Shown here in pieces: positions 14,672-22,825 of a stretch of DNA of 61,401 bases. Below the pieces are notes generated by a model. It saw only the letters and a program-made list of their open reading frames with translations, searched no databases and had not been told where the DNA came from. Source of the stretch: Clostridium sp. CAG:245 (GTDB lineage Bacteria; Bacillota; Clostridia; TANB77; CAG-508); NCBI GenBank assembly GCA_000435175.1, contig FR880036.1, positions 1 to 61,401 on the forward strand, read 5' to 3'. The translations under genes were made by a program, and so were the position numbers. Each line of letters opens with the position of its first letter. The stretch's first letter is position 1.

Positions 14672-14688
14672 TTAAGTATGTTACTTAA
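14672..14688. promoter_or_regulatory. Distal TTAAGTA-TGT-TACTTAA palindrome
   Basis: Centre lies 182 bp from the proximal copy and overlaps the EAL gene stop codon. Between the two are CACTTGAT (also present at 282-289) and, on the plus strand, TTGATT-16 bp-TATAAT. Confidence 0.6.
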
Positions 14689-15463
14689 ACACATTTTTAT
14701 ATTTTTCTTCAAATTTTTCTATTGATATCGGCTTTTCAAAATAATATCCTTGTATCATATCACAATTTATTCTTTTTAGGTAATCAACTTGTTCCTTTTT
14801 TTCTATGCCTTCTGCCACAACTTCTATTCCCAGCTTATGTGACATTTCAATTATTGCCTCTATTATAATTTTACCTCGACTACTTTCTACTATATCATCA
14901 AAAAAACTTTTATCCATTTTTAGAACATCTATATTAATATTTTTTAACATGCTAAAAGATGAATAGCCTGTTCCAAAGTCATCCATAGATACTGTAAATC
15001 CCAATTTGTGAACATTCCTTTCCGCTTCTTTTGCAAGCTCAACATTATTAACAACAGAGGTCTCCGTCATTTCTAATTCTATAGTATTTGGTTTTATACT
15101 ATATTTATTTACAAAATCTATTAAATCATTTATATGATTTTTATTATACAAATGTAGTCTTGACTCATTTACTGATATTGGAAAGATTTTATAACCTTTT
15201 TTCTCCCAGTTTTGTTGTAATTTGCAAATACTTTCTAGTACATATGTGTCTAGCTCTGTTATTAACTCATATTTTTCTAATAATGGAACAAAAATATTTG
15301 GCATTACTACATCTCCATCTCTATTCCAACGTACCAATGCTTCTGCTCCTGCTAGTTTTTCAGTCTTTGTATAAAACTTTGGTTGCAAATAAATTACAAA
15401 TTTATTATTTGCAATTCCTTCTTTTAATCTTTTTTCTAAAATATTTCTATATTTTATATTCAT
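14681..15463 (-). CDS. Stand-alone EAL-domain c-di-GMP phosphodiesterase
   Basis: A 260-residue EAL domain with no sensor or GGDEF module. Catalytic motifs are all present: AEALVRW (the EAL motif, ~40-46), the Asn of NESRLHLYN, ELEMTETS, MDDFGTGYSSFSML, the Lys of LKMDKSFFD, VVAEGIEKKEQ, and QGYYFEKPI. It should hydrolyse cyclic di-GMP to pGpG in the cytoplasm. It lies directly upstream of the adhesin gene on the same strand, and c-di-GMP commonly controls adhesion and pili, so co-regulation is plausible. A shared transcript is not proven because the distal palindrome lies between them. Confidence 0.93.
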   Translation of the reverse strand: MNIKYRNILEKRLKEGIANNKFVIYLQPKFYTKTEKLAGAEALVRWNRDGDVVMPNIFVPLLEKYELITELDTYVLESICKLQQNWEKKGYKIFPISVNESRLHLYNKNHINDLIDFVNKYSIKPNTIELEMTETSVVNNVELAKEAERNVHKLGFTVSMDDFGTGYSSFSMLKNINIDVLKMDKSFFDDIVESSRGKIIIEAIIEMSHKLGIEVVAEGIEKKEQVDYLKRINCDMIQGYYFEKPISIEKFEEKYKNVFK

Positions 15464-15558
15464 ATTATCACCTAAAATTATTGTTTACATTTTTCATAAA
15501 AAAATTTCATATTTTAGAAAAAATTATAAAACCCCAAACATGTTGAGGTTTTATTTTC

Positions 15559-16421
15559 CTATCTTCCATCATCTTGTTCAATTAAATCTCTTCTGTTTTC
15601 TTTTGAACTTTCCTTATTTTTCTTAAGTTCTCCGCTTTCAATTATTTCTCGCAAAAAGTCTCCTAAATCTTTATATTTAATGCCTATTTCTTGAATGATT
15701 TCTCTTCTTCCTTTTCCTTGTCTTATCAACTCAATTATTTCTTCTTTTTTTGCTTCTCTTGCTTGCGTGATTTCATCTTGTGTAATAACTCCATCTCTTA
15801 TAAGTTCAGCCATAAGACTTCTTATATTTTGTTCATCTTTTACTAATTGCCTCGATATTTCTTCTGCATTATATCCATATTTCAATAATTCAACTATTCG
15901 TTTTTTAGTTTTATCTACTTTTTTATATGAATCTATTTTGCCCTCCGAAAATAGCTTGTCTAATATTCTCCTTAATGTATCTTGCTTAGTTATCTTCATT
16001 TCTTTCATAATTTCACGTTGACCTAAGCCCGCTTTTCTTAATTCTATCACTCTTTTTTCTATTTCTTCATCTGCACATTGGTAAACTTCTGCTATAGATA
16101 ACCTTCCTTCTTCAACAAGCCTATCAAGATATAAATAAGTTCTATCTACAGAAATACCTAAAGAACTAGATATCTCACTCACATTTCTTTTTGCCTTTGC
16201 CATACTCAATATCTGTTTTAGCTTTTCCTCAGTTTCTTTCTTATATAAATTTGTAGCCAAGCTATCAAGTTTTCCCTCTTCTACAAGTAATCCTATTATA
16301 AGCTTCACACGACTTTCATTTGTACCAAGTTCCATTGCAATCTTATCATAAGGATAATTTTTTTTCTAAGCTCTAATATCTTTTCTTTTAATTCCTGTTC
16401 TTCTTTATAGCTTCTTATCAT
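15559..16421 (-). pseudogene. Tandem-HTH protein interrupted by a frameshift in an A8 tract
   Basis: The continuous frame from 16335 gives 258 residues of repeated winged-helix-like units: VSEISSSLGISVDRTYLYLDRLVEEGRL, LGQREIMKEMKITKQDTLRRILDKL, YNAEEISRQLVKDEQNIRSLMAEL. The true start is probably the ATG at 16421 behind AGAAGGTG, reading MIRSYKEEQELKEKILELRK. A run of eight A on the coding strand (16358-16365) then shifts the frame; nine A would restore KKNYPYDKIAMELGTNES in line with the paralog at 35153-36550. It may be a sequencing error, a pseudogene, or a slippage site. Predicted DNA-binding function; targets unknown. Confidence 0.75.
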
Positions 16422-16435
16422 ATCTATTCACCTTC

Positions 16436-19400
16436 TTATTTAAGTTGCATCGATAATAGTTTACTTATTCCCTTTTCTTCCATTGTTACACCGTAAACTG
16501 TATCTGCTATTTCCATTGTTCCTTTTCTATGTGTTATTACTAAGAACTGCGTTTCTGTGCTGAATTTCTTTAAATATAAGGCATATCTTGCAACGTTTAC
16601 GTCATCAAGAGCTGCTTCAATTTCGTCTAATATGCAGAATGGAGCTGGATTTATTTTTAGTATTGCAAACAATATTGCTATTGCTGTTAGTGCTTTTTCT
16701 CCACCCGATAATAGCATCATGTTTTGTAGTTTCTTTCCTGGTGGTTGTACCCTGATGTCTATTCCACATTCTAGTATATTGGCTTCATCTTCTAATATTA
16801 GCTCTGCCTTTCCTCCACCAAATAGTTCGATGAACACCTCGTTGAAGTTTTTGTTTATTTGTTTAAATTTCTCATCAAATTGCTTTTGCATTGTAGTTGT
16901 CATTTCAGAAATTACGTTTCTAAGCTTTGTTATAGAGTCTTCTAAATCAAGTCTTTGCTCATTCATAAAGTCATATCTTTCTTGCATTTTCTTGTAATCT
17001 TCTATTGCATCTACATTTATGCTTCCTAAGTCTGCTATATTTTTACGTAGTTCTGTTGTTCTCTTTTGAGCAACTTGAACATTATCTGGCTTTGCGTAAC
17101 CATCTGCATTGTTAGGAGTTAGCTCATATTCTTGCCACAATCTGTTTATTAAATCATCTATATCTTGTTCTTGTTTTGTTTTCTTGCTCTCCACCTTTAC
17201 TATTTGCTCTTTTAGACCATTTAATACACTATATTGTGACTCTATTTGAGCCTCTATCTTTTCTAATTCCTCATTTTTTACTGTCTTTTCATTCTTTAAA
17301 GCCTCTATTTTTTCAGAGCTATTTGTAACTTCAGATTTAATCTTTTCTATTTCTTGCTCGAAGTTTGAAATTGCTTCTTCATTTTTAGTAGTCTCTAATT
17401 TTGCATTCTCTATATCTGCTTTTTTAGTCTCTATGCTTGCATTTGCATTTTGAATGTCTTGTTCTATTCTTGCAATCATTTCGTCAAGAGATGTTCCACT
17501 CTCATCAAATGAAGATACAGAAATTTTTAAGTCTGTTATATCTGTATTTAAGTTGTCTATGTATGTTTGGTCGTCTTTATTTAGCTCTGCAAACTGTGTA
17601 ATCTCTGCATTTAATTCTTGCATTTCTTTGTCTAAGTTTGCAATTACTTGTTTAGTGCCTTCTTTAGAAACTTCTAATTTTTTCTTTTCTTCATCAATTT
17701 CTTCAACTTGATTTTTTAGCTTAGCCATTTTTTCTTCAAGTTTAATAATTTGACTGTCTATCATGTCTAATTCTTGCTTTTTAGTTGCATATGTAATCTC
17801 AATCTCTTGTAAATTTTTCTCTAGTCTTGCAGATTCTTCTATTGTATCTGCTATTTTTACAGAATGCTCTTCCTTTTCTTTTTCTAGCTTCTTAATCTCA
17901 GAATTAAGCTCTTCTAGCTTAGCTTTTAATTCTTCAATTTCTCTGCTTCTTCCTAATATATTTACAGTCTTTTGAGCTACTGAACCACCACTAATTGCAC
18001 CAGATGGATTTATTACGTCTCCTTCTAGTGTTACTATTCTAAACGAATAGCTGTTAGCCTTTGCAAGTTTTATGGCACTATCCATGTTTTCTACAATTAC
18101 TGTTCTGCCAAGCAAATTCAAGATTATGTCTTGGTACTTCTTATCTGCTTTTACTAGGTCTGCTGCTATGCCAATAACTCCATCTATTCCATTAGAATTT
18201 ACTTTTTCTATTTTCTTTCCATGCACTGATGAAATTGGTAAAAAGCTCGCTCTTCCTAAATTATTCTTACGCAAATGCTCTATCAATTTTTTTGCATCTG
18301 TTTCTGTTTTTGTAACTATATTTTGCATAGCCTGGCCTAAGCACATTTCGATTGCAGTTTCATACTTTTTGTCAACAGAAATAAGACTTGCTAGCACACC
18401 TTCAACTCCTGCATTTAATTCACTATTTTGTTCACATGCAAGTAGTAAAGATTTAACACTCTTCATATATCCATCTTTATCACGTTCTGTTTCGATTAAG
18501 AACTTACATCTAGAATCTTTCATTCTGTACTCTGCTGTAAGCTTGTTTATTTTTTCATCAAAGTCTTTTATAATGGCTAAAGCCTCTTCTTTTTGAGCCT
18601 TGATTTCTGTTAGAGTCTTAACAGCCTTATTTCTTGTTGCTTCTATTTCTTGAAAGTTTTTAGAAATTTCTTGTTTCTTTATTCTGTTACTATCTAATTC
18701 AGAAATAGTACTTTGAAGCTCTTGCTTTACGTTTTTCTTAGTTTTTTCTAAGTTTTCGTAATTAATTTCATATGTATTAATTTCGGCAAGTCTTTCATAT
18801 TTTGCGTCTGTATCGGCTTCTACCTGTTTCTTCTTGCCTTCTATCTCAAGCTCTTTTTCAGATAATTTAGCAGATATTTTTGCAAGCTCTTCTTCCTTCT
18901 CTTTTAGTTCTGTTTCAAACCTTTCCTTATTCTTAAATAAGTTGTCCTTCTTAGAAACCTTGCTATTTTTCTCCTCATTGAAATCATTAATTCTTTGATG
19001 TAGTTCCTCTATTTCTTTTGTAAGTCTTTCAATATTTGTAGCATTGTTTGAAATTCTTTCTTTAGAAACATTTATCTGAGAATTTAACTGTTCAATCTTA
19101 GTCTTACTCTCGAAACCAACATTTTGCATGTTTTCAATTTCTGCAATAAGTTCATCAATTCTAGCTTTTAAAGTATCTTTTTTATTTTGACCCTCTTCTA
19201 ACTTTTGGCTTTCCGATGTTTCTTGGTCTTTTAAAATTTGTAAATCCTCTATAATTTGTTCAAGTTTTTCCTTATATGTATTTATGTTATACACAAATAA
19301 TCCAACTTCAATACTCTTAAGTTCTTCTCTTAAATCTAAGAACTTTCTGGCTTTATCTGCCTGCAATTTAAGTGGATCTAATTGTCCTTCTATTTCAGAT

Positions 19401-19984
19401 AAAATATCATTTATACGTAATAGATTGAGCTTTGTTTGCTCTAGTTTTTTCTCAGATTCCACCTTACGAGTTCTATACTTTACAATTCCGGCAGCCTCTT
19501 CGAATATGTGTCTTCTATCATCAGATTTATTGCTCAAAATTTCGTCAATTTTACCTTGTCCAATTATAGAATATCCATCTTTTCCAATACCGGTATCCAT
19601 AAACAATTCTATAATATCTTTAAGTCTACATGGTGTTTTATTTATAAAATAGCCAGTCTCACCACTTCTATATAATTTTCTTGTAACTGTTACTTCATTA
19701 TATTCAATTGGTAATTTTCCATCAGAGTTATCTATTACAATAGATGCCTCTGCAAATCCCAACGATTTTCTATTTTGAGTACCTGCAAATATTACGTCTT
19801 CTGCCTTTGCGCTTCTTAAAGACTTCATACTCTGCTCTCCAAGTACCCACCTAATGCTATCCGAAATATTACTCTTACCAGAACCATTTGGTCCAATAAC
19901 AGCTGTAATACCCGGCTTAAATTCCAATACAGTCTTATCTGCAAACGATTTAAACCCTTGCAGTTCTAGTCTTTTCAAATACAT
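16436..19984 (-). CDS. smc: Smc, chromosome condensation ATPase
   Basis: 1182 residues, the full length for bacterial Smc. Walker A is GPNGSGKSN near residue 32. Long coiled coils follow, with a central hinge at ~510-680 (GVEGVLASLISVDKKYETAIEMCL). The C-terminal head has signature LLSGGEKALTAIAI and Walker B FCILDEIEAALDD. With ScpA and ScpB, Smc forms the condensin that compacts and segregates chromosomes. It begins right after the nucleosidase-like gene with no gap, so the two are probably cotranscribed. In many Bacillota rnc precedes smc; here it does not. Confidence 0.97.
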   Translation of the reverse strand: MYLKRLELQGFKSFADKTVLEFKPGITAVIGPNGSGKSNISDSIRWVLGEQSMKSLRSAKAEDVIFAGTQNRKSLGFAEASIVIDNSDGKLPIEYNEVTVTRKLYRSGETGYFINKTPCRLKDIIELFMDTGIGKDGYSIIGQGKIDEILSNKSDDRRHIFEEAAGIVKYRTRKVESEKKLEQTKLNLLRINDILSEIEGQLDPLKLQADKARKFLDLREELKSIEVGLFVYNINTYKEKLEQIIEDLQILKDQETSESQKLEEGQNKKDTLKARIDELIAEIENMQNVGFESKTKIEQLNSQINVSKERISNNATNIERLTKEIEELHQRINDFNEEKNSKVSKKDNLFKNKERFETELKEKEEELAKISAKLSEKELEIEGKKKQVEADTDAKYERLAEINTYEINYENLEKTKKNVKQELQSTISELDSNRIKKQEISKNFQEIEATRNKAVKTLTEIKAQKEEALAIIKDFDEKINKLTAEYRMKDSRCKFLIETERDKDGYMKSVKSLLLACEQNSELNAGVEGVLASLISVDKKYETAIEMCLGQAMQNIVTKTETDAKKLIEHLRKNNLGRASFLPISSVHGKKIEKVNSNGIDGVIGIAADLVKADKKYQDIILNLLGRTVIVENMDSAIKLAKANSYSFRIVTLEGDVINPSGAISGGSVAQKTVNILGRSREIEELKAKLEELNSEIKKLEKEKEEHSVKIADTIEESARLEKNLQEIEITYATKKQELDMIDSQIIKLEEKMAKLKNQVEEIDEEKKKLEVSKEGTKQVIANLDKEMQELNAEITQFAELNKDDQTYIDNLNTDITDLKISVSSFDESGTSLDEMIARIEQDIQNANASIETKKADIENAKLETTKNEEAISNFEQEIEKIKSEVTNSSEKIEALKNEKTVKNEELEKIEAQIESQYSVLNGLKEQIVKVESKKTKQEQDIDDLINRLWQEYELTPNNADGYAKPDNVQVAQKRTTELRKNIADLGSINVDAIEDYKKMQERYDFMNEQRLDLEDSITKLRNVISEMTTTMQKQFDEKFKQINKNFNEVFIELFGGGKAELILEDEANILECGIDIRVQPPGKKLQNMMLLSGGEKALTAIAILFAILKINPAPFCILDEIEAALDDVNVARYALYLKKFSTETQFLVITHRKGTMEIADTVYGVTMEEKGISKLLSMQLK

Positions 19985-20575
19985 TTATAGTTCTCCTCTT
20001 AATAATTCTAATCCACTGGTTAATTCCATTACTTCTTTCATATCTATATTTTTGTAGTAATCATCCAGACTCAAATTATCACTAACTTTTTTTAGTGATA
20101 TTAAATCCATCTTATACATGCAACAAATTATATAAATAGAATTTAGTTCCATGTCAAAAAGCACATCGTCTTTTATATCTGCATGTGTTACAAAACTTTC
20201 AGCACTATAACATGGTAATTTCTTAATATTTTCTAATGTTTTAATTCTATCATCATTAAATTCTTCAACAGTATATTGTTGCTCTCCTGGAATGTTCCAT
20301 TCATAATTATAAGATTTACTAACATTAACCCATTCTCCAATTTTAGAGTTAGTAGAGCCAACGTATCCCATATTTATTATTAAATCTGGCTTTATCTCAC
20401 AGTTTTCTAAATATCTGGTTAAATTGATTGCTGTTTGTTGCTTTCCAATTCCAGTGATAATTAAAGAAATATTTTCTTTTCTATATACATTTTCGTTAAC
20501 CTTTTCTAGTTCCAATTTTTCAGCAATGTCTGTTGCTTCCTTTTTCATTGCAATAACAAATAAAATCTGTTTCAT
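19985..20575 (-). CDS. MTA/SAH nucleosidase-like protein
   Basis: 196 residues, somewhat short for the phosphorylase/nucleosidase superfamily. It starts MKQILFVIAMKKEATDIAEKL, like the AMEEEV start of MTA/SAH nucleosidase. LIINMGYVGS, ESFVTHAD, FDMELNSIYIICCM (the ME motif) and LKKVSDNLS (the SD motif) follow in order. Known members cleave 5'-methylthioadenosine or S-adenosylhomocysteine, or other purine nucleosides. The key acidic residues are retained, but overall divergence makes the substrate uncertain. The stop codon abuts the smc start. Confidence 0.75.
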   Translation of the reverse strand: MKQILFVIAMKKEATDIAEKLELEKVNENVYRKENISLIITGIGKQQTAINLTRYLENCEIKPDLIINMGYVGSTNSKIGEWVNVSKSYNYEWNIPGEQQYTVEEFNDDRIKTLENIKKLPCYSAESFVTHADIKDDVLFDMELNSIYIICCMYKMDLISLKKVSDNLSLDDYYKNIDMKEVMELTSGLELLRGEL

Positions 20576-20702
20576 ATTTTATTCTCCTCATGTAAGTTGT
20601 GAACATTCAATTTCTTGTTTATTTTATACTAATATGTCGTAAAAAGCAAGAAAACCAAGCGAATATTTCACTTAGTTTTCTAATATTTATATGGAATTAA
20701 TT

Positions 20703-22091
20703 TTATCTTCCTTCGTCGTCTCTTTGTTTTTGAGCTTCAACTTTTCTTGCATGTCTTGCTACATATTTTAAATAATCTGGTTGTTCTTTATTATCCTTAT
20801 TTTGAGCATCTTTTGCAGCTTCTTTTTCAGACATTTGGCGTAATTTTGCTATAAATGCATCAACACTTTGTGCTTCTGTCTTTTCTGCAGTTGGAGTTTT
20901 CTCATTTCCTTGTAAATCTTCTATTTTTAGTGGTTGTACTATAGGTTCTTCGCCTTTTTCACTTGCTTCTTTTGCAATTTTCTCAGCTTTTCCTGCTCTT
21001 GCAGCTTTTATAGTTTGAATTGGGTGCTTTATTGCATTCCATAATTTAGACCATCTACTTGTTTTGGTTAGAGCTGTTTCTGCCTCTTCCTTTTTGGCTT
21101 CTTCTTCTGATTGTATATCTGTCCACATAGGCTCTTCTGTTTCACTTGTTTTCTCTGCCACAGGTTTTTTTGCAAATGAAAATTTTTCAAATATTGGCAT
21201 TTCTTTTAATTTAGGATCTTCTTTTTTTGCTTCCTCTTTTACTGGTTCTTCAGTAGCAGGAGCTTTTTCTTCTTTTTTCTCTTCTTTTGCAGGTTCTTCT
21301 TGTTTAGCTTTTTCTTCTTTCTTTGTAAATCTACCATCCATAGATTTAGCTTCAATTTCATCCCAAGTTTTATTTGCAAATAAGTTCTTCCAAGCAAGGT
21401 CACATTTTGCAATTTCAGTATTTAATGTATCAATTCTATGTCCTAAGTCTTTATTTGTATTCTTCAAACTAGTAATTTGAGAGTTAATTCCTGCTTTTTC
21501 TTTATCTATTTTGGCTTTTTCATCTCTTAATTCGTCAAGTCTTGTAAAATCTTCTGCATAAAATTCTTTTACATCAGTCTTTTCCATTTTTTCTAGTTCA
21601 GATATAACTAACTTAGTATTTACGTCCTCATCTATTTCATTTAATTTATCTTCAAGTTCTGAAATTAGCTTTTCATTATGTCTAATTTTCCATTCTAGAT
21701 GTAGTTTTTTACTGCGAAGATCACTCTTTATTTGTTTTATTCTTGCAATTTGTTCTTTATTTTTTTCGAATCCTTGAACTCTGTTTAATTGTTTTTCTAA
21801 TTTAGGTTTTTGTTCATCTCTTTCTTTTTTAGCGGCTTCTAAAACTTTACTTAAGCTTTCCTTTTGAGCAGATTTAGCTTCTAAAGCTTTTTTATCTTCT
21901 TCTTTATCACTCTTTTTTAACTCTTCTATTTCGGCAGATAAATTTTCTATTTTAGCTGATACTTTCTCCACCTTATTCTCTAAGCCACCAATTTGTTGCT
22001 TTAAAGATTCACCTGTTAAATGTACAAATTCGGGTGACATCTTTGTATACTGCCTATATTCTCTTTCAATTTCAATACTTCTTTTAGCCAT
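20703..22091 (-). CDS. Large coiled-coil protein of unknown function
   Basis: 462 residues, highly charged, no membrane segment or signal peptide. Residues ~25-240 are predicted coiled coil (GGLENKVEKVSAKIENLSAEIEEL; heptads throughout). Residues ~250-300 are a Lys/Glu/Ala/Pro linker (KEEKAKQEEPAKEEKKEEKAP). The C-terminus has SRWSKLWNAIKHPIQTIKAARAGKAEK and ends RKVEAQKQRDDEGR. A cytoskeletal, scaffolding or chromosome-linked role would fit the shape, but no family is recognised. It is a single gene with its own upstream AGGAGATTGAT ribosome site. Confidence 0.75.
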   Translation of the reverse strand: MAKRSIEIEREYRQYTKMSPEFVHLTGESLKQQIGGLENKVEKVSAKIENLSAEIEELKKSDKEEDKKALEAKSAQKESLSKVLEAAKKERDEQKPKLEKQLNRVQGFEKNKEQIARIKQIKSDLRSKKLHLEWKIRHNEKLISELEDKLNEIDEDVNTKLVISELEKMEKTDVKEFYAEDFTRLDELRDEKAKIDKEKAGINSQITSLKNTNKDLGHRIDTLNTEIAKCDLAWKNLFANKTWDEIEAKSMDGRFTKKEEKAKQEEPAKEEKKEEKAPATEEPVKEEAKKEDPKLKEMPIFEKFSFAKKPVAEKTSETEEPMWTDIQSEEEAKKEEAETALTKTSRWSKLWNAIKHPIQTIKAARAGKAEKIAKEASEKGEEPIVQPLKIEDLQGNEKTPTAEKTEAQSVDAFIAKLRQMSEKEAAKDAQNKDNKEQPDYLKYVARHARKVEAQKQRDDEGR

Positions 22092-22352
22092 ATTATCAAT
22101 CTCCTTTTATAACTCATATGTCTATATTATAGCATATATAATTTATTTTTTCAATGCTTTATGTATACCAAGTCTTATTTATCACAATAAATATACCATA
22201 AGAGAAGAAATTTGTGTGTATTTTAACAAAAATGTAATATTTTGTTATATTTTTGCAACATTTTACATATAAGCCAAAATCAATATTTTTCTCAAATGAT
22301 TTATTAAGACATTATCACAAATGAATTATAACACTGTTTGTATAAAAATCAT

Positions 22353-22461
22353 TTGACAAACTTCAAATAATATGTTATCATTCTATTACAAATAAAAATG
22401 TTTGATTCCAACGGTCAAACTTGTAATCGTATGTGTACCTGTGAATACACATACTTTTTTT
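22353..22461 (+). ncRNA. Small RNA facing a 43-codon ORF, with start-codon complementarity
   Basis: Promoter TTGACA (22353-22358), 17-bp spacer, TATCAT (22376-22381). The RNA would start near 22389 and end at a strong terminator, 9-bp stem GTATGTGTA/TACACATAC plus seven T (22429-22461), giving ~73 nt. A 6-bp hairpin GTTTGA/TCAAAC displays TTCCAACGG in its loop. CCAACGGTC and CTTGTAA of this RNA are complementary to GACCGTTGG and TTACAAG flanking the AUG of the opposing ORF. No protein is encoded. Nothing else is seen in 22092-22352. Confidence 0.72.
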
Positions 22462-22471
22462 ATATAAGAAA

Positions 22472-22497
22472 TAGAGCAGGCTGTGAATCCTACTCTA
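22472..22497 (-). terminator. Likely terminator of the 43-codon ORF transcript
   Basis: TAGAG/CTCTA and AGG/CCT pairing around a small loop, followed by TTTCTTATAT on the minus strand. Modest strength. It lies before the small RNA is reached, so the two transcripts may not overlap at their ends. Confidence 0.5.
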
Positions 22498-22513
22498 CCG
22501 ACCATATGTATGT

Positions 22514-22645
22514 CTACTCCTGGTCTTTGTCTGATTGCTTCTCTTCATTTAATTGTTGTTCTCTTGAAAGTTCTAGTCTTACGACTTTTTCTCTTTCTAC
22601 TAACAATTTATCAACTAAACTCAGTATTGCATCTCCAACGGTCAT
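22514..22645 (-). CDS. 43-residue protein under probable antisense control
   Basis: MTVGDAILSLVDKLLVEREK, then a charged tail ending KQSDKDQE. The ribosome site GGAGGG is excellent. The leader starts near 22700 from TTGAAT-17 bp-TAAGAT. In the leader AACCTTTC can pair with GGAAAGGAGGGTT, hiding the ribosome site. The peptide is amphipathic rather than a clear membrane helix, so the usual small-hydrophobic-toxin label does not fit well. The layout (convergent small RNA, direct repeats at both ends, occluded ribosome site) resembles Fst-type type I toxin-antitoxin loci. The function is unknown. Confidence 0.65.
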   Translation of the reverse strand: MTVGDAILSLVDKLLVEREKVVRLELSREQQLNEEKQSDKDQE

Positions 22646-22706
22646 CTTGTAACCCTCCTTTCCGTCCTTAAGTAAAGACTACCTTTTGACAAGAAAGGTT
22701 GGTATT

Positions 22707-22735
22707 ATCTTACAATATTTTTACTAAGAATTCAA
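22707..22735 (-). promoter_or_regulatory. Promoter of the 43-codon ORF
   Basis: Minus-strand TTGAAT (22730-22735), 17-bp spacer, TAAGAT (22707-22712). Confidence 0.6.
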
Positions 22736-22825
22736 GCAAACACTCATAATTTACGTCGAAAATTTATTAATAAAATTGTGTATTTCATTTTAAATGAAGT
22801 TTATCTAAAATAACGGCAAAAAATT

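Noticed and set aside
14464..14680. c-di-GMP riboswitch upstream of the adhesin, given the EAL neighbour
   Set aside because: None of the conserved GEMM riboswitch sequence blocks was found; the spacer is AT-rich with only palindromes.
22398..22652. 84-codon plus-strand ORF over the small-RNA locus
   Set aside because: It crosses the terminator of the small RNA and is the reverse of the better supported 43-codon ORF.
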